Shown: one piece after another, positions 18,448 through 27,520 of the stretch
How positions within the stretch are numbered: position 1 is the stretch's first letter
Layout of the letters: every line of letters starts with the position of its first letter
From: Pseudomonas aegrilactucae
GTDB lineage: Bacteria; Pseudomonadota; Gammaproteobacteria; Pseudomonadales; Pseudomonadaceae
Assembly: GCF_019168305.1 (NCBI RefSeq)
Contig: NZ_JAHTBI010000045.1
Coordinates: forward strand, 21,751-85,750
DNA: 64,000 nucleotides
Reading direction: 5' to 3'
Notes under the pieces: generated by a model
What the model was told of the DNA's origin: nothing
The model's database searches: none
What the model saw: only the letters and a program-made list of their open reading frames with translations
Made by a program: the position numbers and the translations under genes

Positions 18448-18477
18448 AAAAAAAAACGCCGCCTTTTCAGGCAGCGT
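18448..18477 (-). terminator. Terminator of the KAS III-like gene
   Basis: On the minus strand ACGCTGCCT and AGGCGGCGT pair around a short loop, followed by nine T residues, about 20 bases past the stop. Confidence 0.85.
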
Positions 18478-18497
18478 CTTCTGTACGGCAGGCCAGG

Positions 18498-19439
18498 TCA
18501 GTCCTGACGCTCGATGATCGCCGAGCCCCACGACAGCCCCACACCGAAACCACTCAGCGCCACACGCTTGTGGCTGGAGCCGAGCACGTGCCTTTCAAGC
18601 AGCAACGGAATGCTCGAGGACACCGTATTGCCCGTCTCGACCATGTCCTTGACGAACTTCTCGGCCGTCTCGGACTTGTCTTCCTCGAACCGCCGTGCCA
18701 CCGCATCGACGATCGCCGCGCTGCCCTGGTGAATGCAGAACAGGTCGATGTCGTCCGCGCCCAGTCTGCTCGCCTCAAGCAGTTGACGCAGGTGCGCCGG
18801 CACCTTGAGCAACGCGAAGTTGAACACCTGGCGGCCGTTCATGAAGAACACCCCGTCGCTCACCTTCAAGTGCTCCGCGCCACCACCGTCGGTGCCGAAA
18901 CTGGATTTACCGAGTTGCCAGGCTGCCCCCTCGCCCATCCAGGTGGCCGTCGCGGCGTCACCGAACAGCATGGTGGTATTGCGGTCTTCGGGATCGACGA
19001 TCTTCGAATAGGGGTCGGCGGTGATCAGCAGGCCGTTTTTCAACCCCGCCGCCTCCATGAAGCCTTTCATGGCATAGATGCCATAGACGTAGCCGGAGCA
19101 GCCCAGCGAGATATCGAACGCCGCCACGTGGGTGGGCAGGCCCAGTTTGTGCTGCACGATCGCTGCGGTATGCGGCAGGCCTTCGGCATCGCCGTTCTGG
19201 GTGACGACGATCAACGCATCGATCGATTCGAGGGACAACGAAGGATTGGCAGCAAACAGGGCCTTGGCGGCCTCTACACACAAGTCCGAGGTTTCCTGGC
19301 CTGCATCCTTGCGCGGCAGAAAGGTCGAGCCGATCTTGCCCAGAATGAAATCCTGATCCTTGCCGAATTTCGCACCCTGGGCGTAGTTGTTCAAACCCTC
19401 GACAGGTACGTAACTCGCGATACTTTTGATGCCAATCAT
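18498..19439 (-). CDS. 3-oxoacyl-ACP synthase III-like protein (FabH/KAS III family) of the flagellin glycosylation island
   Basis: This is a 313-aa thiolase-fold enzyme. The Cys-His-Asn triad of KAS III enzymes is present: Cys114 (DISLGCSGYVYG), His237 (CIHQGS) and Asn271 (ETGNTVSSS), so it is probably active. FabH normally condenses acyl-CoA with malonyl-ACP. In P. syringae the equivalent gene (orf3) lies beside fliC with the flagellar glycosyltransferases, suggesting it makes an acyl group, such as a 3-hydroxybutyryl-type chain, for the amino sugar of the flagellin glycan. The start MIGIKSIASYVP at 19439 replaces a 22-residue upstream extension and leaves a normal FabH length. It is expressed apart from the upstream GT gene (239-base gap). 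Confidence 0.88.
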   Translation of the reverse strand: MIGIKSIASYVPVEGLNNYAQGAKFGKDQDFILGKIGSTFLPRKDAGQETSDLCVEAAKALFAANPSLSLESIDALIVVTQNGDAEGLPHTAAIVQHKLGLPTHVAAFDISLGCSGYVYGIYAMKGFMEAAGLKNGLLITADPYSKIVDPEDRNTTMLFGDAATATWMGEGAAWQLGKSSFGTDGGGAEHLKVSDGVFFMNGRQVFNFALLKVPAHLRQLLEASRLGADDIDLFCIHQGSAAIVDAVARRFEEDKSETAEKFVKDMVETGNTVSSSIPLLLERHVLGSSHKRVALSGFGVGLSWGSAIIERQD

Positions 19440-19678
19440 TGTGGCTTCCCGATAGATATGCGGATTTTCACGGGCACTCACCCCCTTGCAGGCAAGGGAT
19501 CTCACGCAGCGCCGCTTCTGGCCACCTGCACCGCCCGCTGATTCATTAGCTTAGAGATGCACGTTTCGACTGCCAAGTCACGGCATTGTACGCGAAGCCG
19601 AGCGATGCTTGTGCACAGCACCTCACAGTCAGCGGCAGAACGGCCAGGCCGGGAGTACCCGGCCGCCCTGCCCCTCAC
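19440..19678. other. Intergenic region with a GC hairpin
   Basis: The 239 bases separate the KAS III-like gene from the 1193-aa glycosyltransferase gene. A palindrome GGCCGGG-TACT-CCCGGCC on the minus strand at about 19646-19664 may end the glycosyltransferase transcript. No RpoN box was found. Confidence 0.4.
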
Positions 19679-22600
19679 TCAGCGCGCCAGCCAGGCCTTG
19701 TGCCACAGCGCCAGGCGCTCACCCTCCAGCAACCAGTCGCGGCGCACGCTGGTTTGCAACAGTTCACCCAGGCTGCCCGAGGCCTGCGCATCACCCAGGT
19801 GCATGCGGATCGCCGCTACCCAGTCGGCCGTGGTGTTTGCCACGCGGGTCAGCGCCAGCACATCGACGCCGGCAAAGCCGGCCACCTTGCTGCAAATCAC
19901 CGGATAGCCGCAGGCCGCATACTCCAGCAGGCGCACGCTGCCCGAGCACGCATTGACCAGGCTCTCGACCATGGGCGCCAGTGCCAGGTCCAGGTTCAAA
20001 GCCGCCAGCGCCGAAGCATGGCGCTCCGGCGCCACGCTGGCATGGCGCTGCGTCACATACGGCCAGAGCGCTTGCGGACAGTCCCCCAGCACCACCCACT
20101 CCACCTCGTTGGCCAGCAGCGGAACGACCTCAAGCAGCAAGTCCGCATCCACCGGCCCCGCCCACCCCACTCTCGGTTTTGCCCCCATCTGGCGCGTGCC
20201 TTGCACATTGCGCCAGGCTTCAGCCGGCAGACCGCTCTCGAGCACCTGGATATCCTCATGCTGGCCCGCCAGCACTTCAGCCAGCGCCGAGGTGGGCACA
20301 AGCACCCGATCGACCTGAATCAAACCCTGATGCAGGCGCGCAATGATCTCGTCGCTGCCGTAATGCCCCTGGACACCTGGCATCCGTGGCAGGTAGCCGT
20401 CCAGGTCATAGACCTTGAACGCCTGCGAAAACGCGCGCATTCGGCGCATGCCTTGAAGCTGCGCGTCATCGAGCGGACGCTGCAGCAGGACCGTATCAGG
20501 TGCGTAGCGCTGCGTCTCTACCACCGACATCAGGTTCGGCGTAACCAGCCCTTCGACCAGGCCGGCTTCGCGCAAGGCCTTGAACGGCTGGATCACACGG
20601 GTATGACCGGCATCCCGCTGGTCGGCCGGGTAGGCCAGCACCCTGTGCAGCGGATGCCAGCTTTGCAACGGGTTCCAGACCACGGCATTGCTCGCCTTGG
20701 CAAAGCCGCCCGGCACCTGCAACGACAGGTTGGCGTTGTATGAAGGATCGCGGGCCAGCTTCGGCAGCCAGCGCGCATACAGCGCGTCTTCTTCCTGGGC
20801 CGTCACTGGCGCCAGTTCAGGCGCATCCTTGAGCAGTTGCACGTGCGGCGTCCACACGTTCAGGTAACCGGCCTCGTGCAACCTCAGGCACAGATCGACA
20901 TCGACCCAGCGCGCCAGCAACGGGTCTTCGGCAAAGCCACCGGCTTCCAGAAACAGCGCCCGGCGCAGCATCAGGCATTCACCGCTGAGCGCTGCGTAGT
21001 TCTGATCGACCTGCAACCGTCCAAGGTAGCCCGCCTCACGGTGATCGAGCCCTTCGAACGCACGCCCTACCAGGCCGCCCAGGCCGAGCACCAGGCCGGC
21101 GTGGCGGATCTTGCCCTCGGCCGTCAGCAGTTTGGCCCCCACCGCCCCCACTTCGGGACGCTGCGCGTGGTTGAGCAGTTGCTGCAACCAGCCCGCCGCA
21201 AGCACACCTGCGGTTGCATCCAGCCACAGCACGAACTCGCCACGGGCCTGCTGCACGGCATGGTTGCACAGTGCAACGCGCGACTGGCCGGGCGCGTAAC
21301 GCAGCACCTGCAACTGGTCCCCGCCGATCTGCTCGACACCCGCCAGCCACTCGCGTACGGCTTCATCCTGCGTGGCCGGGTCGAGCAACAGTACCTCATA
21401 GCCGCCGGCCAGGTCGGTGTTCTGCAGCACGCTGTCGACACAGCGCTGGAACTGCCCGAGGCTGCCTTCCAGGGGGATCAGGATGCTGACCGACGGCGCA
21501 TTGGCATGGCCATAGTCCACGCGATAGCTCCCAGGCAGCGCGGCCTGCGGCAGCATCTGTGCCTGGGCATAGCCACGAGCCTGCAAGTGGCCCTTGATGA
21601 CCGCACGCTCATCGGCGCACTCGCTCAGGCGCAGGCTGTCGCCGATCAACAGCGGCTCACTGACATGCCCGACGCAGCCAAGCCCCTGCTGCTCGATCAG
21701 GCGCAGCTGGTACTCGAGCTCGAAGGCACTGCCGCCAGCAGCGTCGAAGCCGCCCATCTGCTGCAGGGCCTGACGATTGAACAACCAGTGGCGCGACAGG
21801 CCGGCAGGGAAGCTGACCAGCAGGTCGAGGTTCAAGTCCGGACGCAATGCCACGTCGATGCCGCCATTGCCCATGCGCATCGCTTCATCGGCATACACCG
21901 CCAGGTACCCCGGCGGCGCGGCCAGCAGCTCCAATGCCGCCACCATCAGGCCGCTGGCAGTGAATTCCACGCCAGCCTGCACGATCACCCACCAGTCGCA
22001 CTGGCCGTCGCCGAGCAGGTCATTGAGCACCTGCGTGCGTTGCGACGCCGTGCACGGTACATGCTGCACGCGCGGCTCGTTCAAGGTGGCGGGAAGCGGC
22101 TCGGTACCCAGCACGCGAACCTGTACACGCGAATACAGGCAGCGCTCCTGCCCCAGGCTTTGCAGGGTAGTGGCCAGCAACTGGCGATCGCCCCCTTCCT
22201 CGAGCACCAGCACGCCGAAAATCGGGGCCTGCGGGCTGCTCAGGCGCTCGCGGATGAGTTGCAGTTGAGGGGCGTCAGGGTAGCGCTCGCGCAGCCAGGA
22301 CAGCACGCCGAGCTTCGCGTCAGCCGCCTCCTGCGCGGCAGCGGCCTGGGTCTTGGCGATGAAGGTGTCCAACTGGTCCCAGAACGACAGGGTGGCCACC
22401 ACGTAGCGCTCGCGCATTCCTTCCAGCCCGGCCTTCGCGCTGGCAATTGCATCCGGCTGGTCGAACAGCGCAAACCCCGCACTGCCCATGAAACTGGTTT
22501 CAAGAAACGGCTGGTCGACCGCCGCCCCCGGCATGAAGACCACCGGGCAGCCGCAGAGTACCGCCATCACGCAGGTCATCGACCATTCATAGGTGTACAT

Positions 22601-23260
22601 CACCTCGGCCGAGCGCAGCACCTGCGCCAGTGCATCCAACGCCAGTGCATCGGCTACGCGCAGCAGGCGCACATCGTCAGGCAGCAGCCTGTAGTCGATG
22701 TGCTCCAGCGGGTAGCGGTTCTGGTACAGGTAGCTGCCATGCCTGGCCGCACCCGGCGCTGGCGGCTGGAACAGGTCGATGTCGATCACCGGCAGGCGCA
22801 GCAGGTCCGGGTTGGCATGACCGCGCTTTTCGGCCAGAGACGGGCCGTAGTAGAACAGCAGGTCACTGGGTGCCGCCTCCATCGACTTGCCGTTCAGAAA
22901 GCCCTCGAAGTTGAGCAGAAAGCGCGAGACCACCTTGCGCCCCAACGGGTTGCCGATCACCACTTCCGGGTACACCGCAATCGCCACCTTGCCTTGCTGC
23001 TGGTGGCGTTTTTCGGTGGCTTCGTCGAGCAACGGGGTCTTCAGGTTCGGGTTGAGCACCTTGGCGCCGCACAGGTACGCCTCGCGCCCGCTCAGGTTGA
23101 GCAGGTGACACAGGTAATGCAGCGACACGATGCCCGACGAGGTCTCGCGGTAGTCAGGGGCCAGAATGTAATAAGGGTGTTCCGGCTTGGTAAACATCAG
23201 GTTGTGGCGAAACATCGCCCGTTCAAGCACCTGCGCGTCGACCTGCGAGGCGTTCGACAT
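19679..23260 (-). CDS. Giant multi-domain glycosyltransferase (flagellin glycosylation), 1193 aa
   Basis: Four parts can be seen. Residues 1-335 resemble a GT-B half (PYYILAPDYRETSSGIVSLH). About 345-575 is a degenerate GT-A module ending RHWLFNRQALQQMGGFD. About 588-830 is a GT2 module (VSILIPLEGSLGQFQRCVDS, NHAQRPEVGAVGAKLLT, WVDVDLCLRLHEAGY). About 860-1193 is a GT-B/GT4-like domain (PRVGWAGPVDADLL, LNLDLALAPM, RLLEYAACGYPVICS). The last three parts are shared with the 1185-aa protein at 27521-31078. No signal peptide is present, so it should act in the cytosol, adding sugars to flagellin before export. The start at 23260 has GGAG 7 bases upstream. The family resembles P. syringae Fgt1 and P. 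aeruginosa FgtA; the actual sugar is unknown. Confidence 0.88.
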   Translation of the reverse strand: MSNASQVDAQVLERAMFRHNLMFTKPEHPYYILAPDYRETSSGIVSLHYLCHLLNLSGREAYLCGAKVLNPNLKTPLLDEATEKRHQQQGKVAIAVYPEVVIGNPLGRKVVSRFLLNFEGFLNGKSMEAAPSDLLFYYGPSLAEKRGHANPDLLRLPVIDIDLFQPPAPGAARHGSYLYQNRYPLEHIDYRLLPDDVRLLRVADALALDALAQVLRSAEVMYTYEWSMTCVMAVLCGCPVVFMPGAAVDQPFLETSFMGSAGFALFDQPDAIASAKAGLEGMRERYVVATLSFWDQLDTFIAKTQAAAAQEAADAKLGVLSWLRERYPDAPQLQLIRERLSSPQAPIFGVLVLEEGGDRQLLATTLQSLGQERCLYSRVQVRVLGTEPLPATLNEPRVQHVPCTASQRTQVLNDLLGDGQCDWWVIVQAGVEFTASGLMVAALELLAAPPGYLAVYADEAMRMGNGGIDVALRPDLNLDLLVSFPAGLSRHWLFNRQALQQMGGFDAAGGSAFELEYQLRLIEQQGLGCVGHVSEPLLIGDSLRLSECADERAVIKGHLQARGYAQAQMLPQAALPGSYRVDYGHANAPSVSILIPLEGSLGQFQRCVDSVLQNTDLAGGYEVLLLDPATQDEAVREWLAGVEQIGGDQLQVLRYAPGQSRVALCNHAVQQARGEFVLWLDATAGVLAAGWLQQLLNHAQRPEVGAVGAKLLTAEGKIRHAGLVLGLGGLVGRAFEGLDHREAGYLGRLQVDQNYAALSGECLMLRRALFLEAGGFAEDPLLARWVDVDLCLRLHEAGYLNVWTPHVQLLKDAPELAPVTAQEEDALYARWLPKLARDPSYNANLSLQVPGGFAKASNAVVWNPLQSWHPLHRVLAYPADQRDAGHTRVIQPFKALREAGLVEGLVTPNLMSVVETQRYAPDTVLLQRPLDDAQLQGMRRMRAFSQAFKVYDLDGYLPRMPGVQGHYGSDEIIARLHQGLIQVDRVLVPTSALAEVLAGQHEDIQVLESGLPAEAWRNVQGTRQMGAKPRVGWAGPVDADLLLEVVPLLANEVEWVVLGDCPQALWPYVTQRHASVAPERHASALAALNLDLALAPMVESLVNACSGSVRLLEYAACGYPVICSKVAGFAGVDVLALTRVANTTADWVAAIRMHLGDAQASGSLGELLQTSVRRDWLLEGERLALWHKAWLAR

Positions 23261-23297
23261 GCTAAGACTCCAGACTCAAATTAGTGGCAGTGACGGC

Positions 23298-24461
23298 TCA
23301 GCCGATGGCGCTCGGGCGCTCGGCCTGGAAAAAACGTGCAATACACGCACTCACATGCGCGACCTGGCGGCTGCGCATGTCGGAAAACAACGGCAGGCGC
23401 AGCAAGCGCTGCGCCACGTCCACCGTGATCGGCAGCTCACCACTGCTGCGCGAGTAGCGCAGGCCCGCCGGCGAATCGTGCAGCGGCACGTAGTGGAACA
23501 CGGCATGTACGCCGTGCTCGCGCAGGAAGTTGATCAACGCCGTGCGCTGTTCGGCACTGCGCATCATCAGGTAGAAGATATGCGCGTTGGCCGGCTTGTC
23601 GTCGGGGGTGCGCGGTAGCTGGAACAGGCCATCGGCGGCCAGCGGGCGCAGCAGATTGAAGTATTTTTCGTACAGGGTTCGGCGGTGCTTGTTGATGCGC
23701 TCGCCGTGCTCCAGCTGCGCATACAGGAACGCAGCGGTCAGTTCGCTGGGCAGGAACGAGGAACCGACATCCACCCAGGTGTACTTGCTCACCTCGCCAC
23801 GGGCGAACGCCTTGCGGTTGGTGCCCTTCTGCCAGATGATCTCGGCGCGCTCGATCAGCCGCGGGTCGTTGATCAGCAACGCCCCGCCCTCACCACTGAT
23901 GACATTCTTGGTTTCGTGAAAACTCAGGCAGCCCATGTGGCCGATGGTGCCCAGCGCACGTTTTTTATCGCGTGCCAGGATCGCCTGCGCGGCATCCTCG
24001 ATCAGGAACAACCCATGCTTGTCGCAGATGCGCGCCAACGCCTCCATGTCACACGGCTGGCCGGCGTAATGCACGGCCACCACTGCCTTGGTCTTCGGCG
24101 TGATGGCGGCCTCGACCAGCCGCTCGTCCAGATTCAGCGTGTCATCGCGGATATCCACGAACACCGGCACCGCGCCCCGCAGCACAAACGCATTGGCGGT
24201 GGAGACGAAGGTGAACGAGGGCATGATGACCTCATCCCCCGGCCCGACATCGGCCAGGATCGCGGCCATTTCCAGCGCGGCCGTACACGAATGTGTGAGC
24301 AGCGCCTTGTCACACCCCAGGTTGCTTTCCAGCCACCCCTGGCACAATGCGGTGAACTGGCCGTCCCCGGCAATCGAGCCGTTCATCACCGCCTGGGCGA
24401 TATAGAACAGCTCCTTGCCGACCACGAACGGCTTGTTGAACGGGATAGCCTGCTTGCTCAC
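23298..24461 (-). CDS. rffA: dTDP-4-keto-6-deoxyhexose aminotransferase (RffA/WecE or VioA type)
   Basis: This is a 387-aa PLP enzyme of the DegT/DnrJ/EryC1/StrS family. It closely matches E. coli RffA motif for motif: IPFNKPFVVG at the start, EVIMPSFTFVSTANAFVLRG, IEDAAQA (Asp156) and SFHETKN with the PLP Lys185. It would transfer an amino group to dTDP-4-keto-6-deoxyglucose, giving dTDP-fucosamine (RffA) or dTDP-viosamine (VioA). The latter is the sugar known from P. syringae flagellin. The start is GTG at 24461 with GGAGA upstream. It lies 37 bases before the 1193-aa glycosyltransferase gene, probably in one transcript. The enzymes making the dTDP-keto sugar are not in the window. Confidence 0.9.
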   Translation of the reverse strand: MSKQAIPFNKPFVVGKELFYIAQAVMNGSIAGDGQFTALCQGWLESNLGCDKALLTHSCTAALEMAAILADVGPGDEVIMPSFTFVSTANAFVLRGAVPVFVDIRDDTLNLDERLVEAAITPKTKAVVAVHYAGQPCDMEALARICDKHGLFLIEDAAQAILARDKKRALGTIGHMGCLSFHETKNVISGEGGALLINDPRLIERAEIIWQKGTNRKAFARGEVSKYTWVDVGSSFLPSELTAAFLYAQLEHGERINKHRRTLYEKYFNLLRPLAADGLFQLPRTPDDKPANAHIFYLMMRSAEQRTALINFLREHGVHAVFHYVPLHDSPAGLRYSRSSGELPITVDVAQRLLRLPLFSDMRSRQVAHVSACIARFFQAERPSAIG

Positions 24462-24635
24462 GATAAGGTCTCCAATTGCCCACGCGGTCTGCACGGGCAA
24501 GATCAGTCAGGTTCAGGCACCGTCACTGTCAATAATCCGCCGTACTCCGGCATGATCCTGACGCATCGACGCGTTGCCCTGCGGCGCCTGCGGCCGGCCC
24601 AGGCCATCGCCACCGCGCGCCCGTACGCCGAGCGC

Positions 24636-24664
24636 AAAAAAGCCGGGTATGAAACCCGGCTTTT
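24636..24664 (-). terminator. Terminator of the 927-aa glycosyltransferase gene
   Basis: AAAAGCCGGGT and ACCCGGCTTTT form a perfect stem around a 5-base loop, with a further T-run on the minus strand, 16 bases past the stop. It separates this gene from the aminotransferase, whose promoter must lie within 24462-24635; no convincing one was recognised. Confidence 0.85.
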
Positions 24665-24679
24665 GCAAATCCCGCGCCA

Positions 24680-27463
24680 TCAGCTCAATTCGTCGAGCCA
24701 CTCCAGCACAGGGGAACCGCCAGCGGCGACCGAGCGTGAAACATCCACACCGAAGCGGTCATCGACCCGCCCACGGCTGCTGAAGGCGCCCGGCCAACGC
24801 GCCGCCAGCGCCTGGCACTCGGCAGCACCGAGCACCGGCACCTGCTGGCTGAACAGTTGCGCCTGCGGCGCCCAGATCACCAGCAGGCCGACTTCGGCGG
24901 CCTTCAGGCACAGCTCGATGTCCGCACCGGCGAAGGGTTGCAGGCCATCGCACTGTTCGAACAGCGCCTTGCGCACCATCAGGCAATCGGACGACACCGC
25001 CGCACAGCTGCGCACCACGCTCGACCACAGCGAGCCCTTGCCCGATTGCGCCGACAGCCCCAGCCATGGCGCCTGCACCCGCGGGCCCGCCAGCAACTCG
25101 TAACCGGCATGGCTGATGGCAGCCTGGCGATCCACCAGACGTGCACCCACCACACCGACTTCAGGGCGCTGCGCCTGGTTGAGCAAGGCCTCGATCCAGG
25201 CCGGCGTCACCACCTGGCAACGGCTGGACAGCACCACCAGGTATTCGCCGCTGGCATTGGCCGCTGCCAGGTTGAACAACTGCGAAGGCGACTCGACCTG
25301 CGCGCCGGCCAGCAGCTTGAGGCGTGCGCCGAACCCTTGCAGGGCCTGGGCAGCGGCTTCGGCCTGGGTGTCGCGGCACGCCACCAGCACTTCGTACCGC
25401 GGGTAACGGGTACGTTGCAGCACACTCGCCAGGCACACCTTGAGGTCTTGGAGGTCGTCTTCGGCGGCGATCAGGATGCTCACCAGCGGGGTGGACTGGT
25501 GACGGAAGTCGATCTGCAGCTGGCCCTCCCCCGCGTCACCGACCTGGCCGCGATAGCCGAGTACCGACAGGTGACGATTGAGCGTAGCCAGTGCGTCCTC
25601 GGCCATGGCGGCACGCCCTTGCTGGCCGATGACCAGGTACTCGTCCATATGCGCCAGGCAGTTCAGGCCGTTCTGCTCGACCAGGCGCAGCAGCAGGTCG
25701 AATTCCACCGCCTGCGGATAGGTTTCGCTGTAGCCACCCAGCTCGACGACCGCTTCGCGGCGCACCAGCCAGTGCCTGGACATCAGGTCGGGACGGCTGC
25801 GCAGCAGGTCCAGGTTACCCCCCTGACGCACCACGCTGATCAGGCGCCCCTCACTGTCACGCTGCACTTCGTTGGCGCTGATCGCCAGGCAGCCAGGGGC
25901 CCCTTGCAACTCGACCTGCAAACGCAGCACGCCGCCGCGGGTCAGTACATCGCCGGCCTGCATCAGCAGCAGCCATTCACTGGGCAGTTGACGCACTACC
26001 TGGTTCAGGTGCGACACCACGTTCGCCGGGGTGATCTGGATGAAGTGCAGGGTATCGCGTGCGGTGGTGATTGCCGGCAATTTTCCGGTCTTCAGCACCA
26101 CCAGCTTGAAGTCGCGCAAACCGCTGGCCAGCAGGCTGTCAAAGGTGGCTTGCAGGCCGGCGGCGTCATCACTCAGGTCGGTGACCACAAATGCAATCTG
26201 CGCCACGCGCTGCTTGCCCAGGTGCGCAACGACGCGCTGCTGCGCAGCCGCATCAGGTGTGGCGGCGGCAATCGCTGCCTGCACCTGGCCCGATGCAGTG
26301 GCCTGCAGCCAACCGGCCAGATCGGCCTCTGGCGTAGACTCCAGGCGTGCCAGCCACGGCTGCAGTTCATTCACGAACGCTTCGTCGTCCGGGCCGACCA
26401 GCGTCGAGAGCAGACGACGACAGACCTCGAGGTTGAACAGGCTCAGGTCCAGGGCCTGCCAGTAGCGTGCACGCAGGGTCTGAACGGTATCGTTGGCGTG
26501 CTCCTGCAGCAGTTCGAACTGCTGTACCCAGGTGCCTTCGAGCGCATGCCGATGCGCCTTGCCCGCAGGCCAGGCGTGCACCAGGAACTCGATCGCGCCG
26601 AGTTGCTCGAACAGCGGCGCGTTGTAGTACGGCAGCTCGACGAACTGGCGCGGCTCGAAGCTGCGCTGCGGCTCATCGGTCATGCTGGCCCAGGTGGAGG
26701 TGAACAGCAGCGCAGCCTCGGTGCCGGCAGCAGTGCTGCGAACGAACTGGTCGAGCAGGGCAAAACCTTCGTCATCCGCACACAGATTGTGCTGATCGGC
26801 ATCCCACTGACGCAGTACACGTGCGGTCTGGACCAATTGCTCGTCACGCTCCACCGGAGTGAGCGGGCTGGGTGCGTACTGCACCACGGCATCGGTCTGG
26901 TCCAGACGCTGGAGTGAGCCCTGGGCCAGCAGCCCATAGGACAGCGCGGCCAGCCAGGCATCGAAGCCCAGACCAGCCGGCAGCTTGCCCAGTACAGCTT
27001 GCAGCACCGGCACACGCACCACCGCGCGCCAGGCCGACTGCCCGGCGGCGGCGTACTGCCCGATGAGACTGCGTGCGTCGACGCCGGTCGCCGCGCCCAG
27101 GGCTGCGCCGATCTTGTGATACGCCACCACGCTGTTACCCGGGTTGTAACCCAGCACATAGCCCTGGGCCATGTGGCACTGCGGGTGCGCACGCAGGTGA
27201 GCGGCGGCGGCCTCGAGGGCTTCAGCGCGCAAAAAGTCCGTGTCCAGGGCCAGGCTCACAAAAGGCGAGGCAACCTGCGCCAGCGCAGCCTGCACGCGTT
27301 GCGTGCACGCGTCACCCGAGGCCGGCACAACCGGCTCGAGGGCGACGAAGGCCAGCCCTTGCGCACGGTAGTACTGCGCGGCACGCTCACGATAACCGGG
27401 CTCTTCATGCCCCAGCAGGACGACCGTAACGTCGTTGCGCAACCCGATTGCGTTGTCAGCCAT
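24680..27463 (-). CDS. Large glycosyltransferase of the flagellin glycosylation island, 927 aa
   Basis: The N-terminal part (about 10-200: VTVVLLGHEEPGYRERAAQYY) looks like a TIGR00180-type glycosyltransferase domain, followed by a helical region to about 400. Two tandem GT-A modules follow, at about 420-660 (ending RHWLVRREAVVELGGY) and about 690-915 (VSILIAAEDDLQDLKVC, NQAQRPEVGVVGARLVD, GADIELCLKAAEVGL). These two modules are homologous to those in the 1193- and 1185-aa proteins, but the C-terminal GT-B domain is missing here. The start MADNAIGLR at 27463 is supported by GAGGTAGG upstream. By position it corresponds to Fgt2 of P. syringae. A strong terminator follows. Confidence 0.85.
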   Translation of the reverse strand: MADNAIGLRNDVTVVLLGHEEPGYRERAAQYYRAQGLAFVALEPVVPASGDACTQRVQAALAQVASPFVSLALDTDFLRAEALEAAAAHLRAHPQCHMAQGYVLGYNPGNSVVAYHKIGAALGAATGVDARSLIGQYAAAGQSAWRAVVRVPVLQAVLGKLPAGLGFDAWLAALSYGLLAQGSLQRLDQTDAVVQYAPSPLTPVERDEQLVQTARVLRQWDADQHNLCADDEGFALLDQFVRSTAAGTEAALLFTSTWASMTDEPQRSFEPRQFVELPYYNAPLFEQLGAIEFLVHAWPAGKAHRHALEGTWVQQFELLQEHANDTVQTLRARYWQALDLSLFNLEVCRRLLSTLVGPDDEAFVNELQPWLARLESTPEADLAGWLQATASGQVQAAIAAATPDAAAQQRVVAHLGKQRVAQIAFVVTDLSDDAAGLQATFDSLLASGLRDFKLVVLKTGKLPAITTARDTLHFIQITPANVVSHLNQVVRQLPSEWLLLMQAGDVLTRGGVLRLQVELQGAPGCLAISANEVQRDSEGRLISVVRQGGNLDLLRSRPDLMSRHWLVRREAVVELGGYSETYPQAVEFDLLLRLVEQNGLNCLAHMDEYLVIGQQGRAAMAEDALATLNRHLSVLGYRGQVGDAGEGQLQIDFRHQSTPLVSILIAAEDDLQDLKVCLASVLQRTRYPRYEVLVACRDTQAEAAAQALQGFGARLKLLAGAQVESPSQLFNLAAANASGEYLVVLSSRCQVVTPAWIEALLNQAQRPEVGVVGARLVDRQAAISHAGYELLAGPRVQAPWLGLSAQSGKGSLWSSVVRSCAAVSSDCLMVRKALFEQCDGLQPFAGADIELCLKAAEVGLLVIWAPQAQLFSQQVPVLGAAECQALAARWPGAFSSRGRVDDRFGVDVSRSVAAGGSPVLEWLDELS

Positions 27464-27490
27464 AAAGCACCTACCTCTATTGTTGGATGC

Positions 27491-27514
27491 CCGGCCAGGC
27501 ACTGCGCTGGCCGG
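27491..27514 (-). terminator. Hairpin between two glycosyltransferase genes
   Basis: CCGGCCAG and CTGGCCGG form a perfect 8-bp stem with an 8-base loop, 28 bases upstream of the 927-aa protein start and just past the stop of the 1185-aa gene. There is no T-run, so it may attenuate transcription or protect the mRNA. Confidence 0.5.
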
Positions 27515-27520
27515 TGAAGA

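Larger units (their letters stand above)
18192..18497. other. Intergenic region between fliC and the KAS III-like gene
   Basis: The 306 bases hold the fliC leader, the FliA promoter at 18271-18297, a stretch of short A/T runs, a REP-like element near 18401-18429 and a terminator for the KAS III-like gene at 18448-18477. No coding sequence is evident. Confidence 0.7.

Noticed and set aside
20837..23284. 815-codon plus-strand frame opposite the 1193-aa glycosyltransferase gene
   Set aside because: Its composition (Gln, His, Arg, Ala) is typical of antisense frames in high-GC DNA. Many similar frames lie opposite nearly every long gene here (for example 7785-9524, 24857-26917, 4218-5936).
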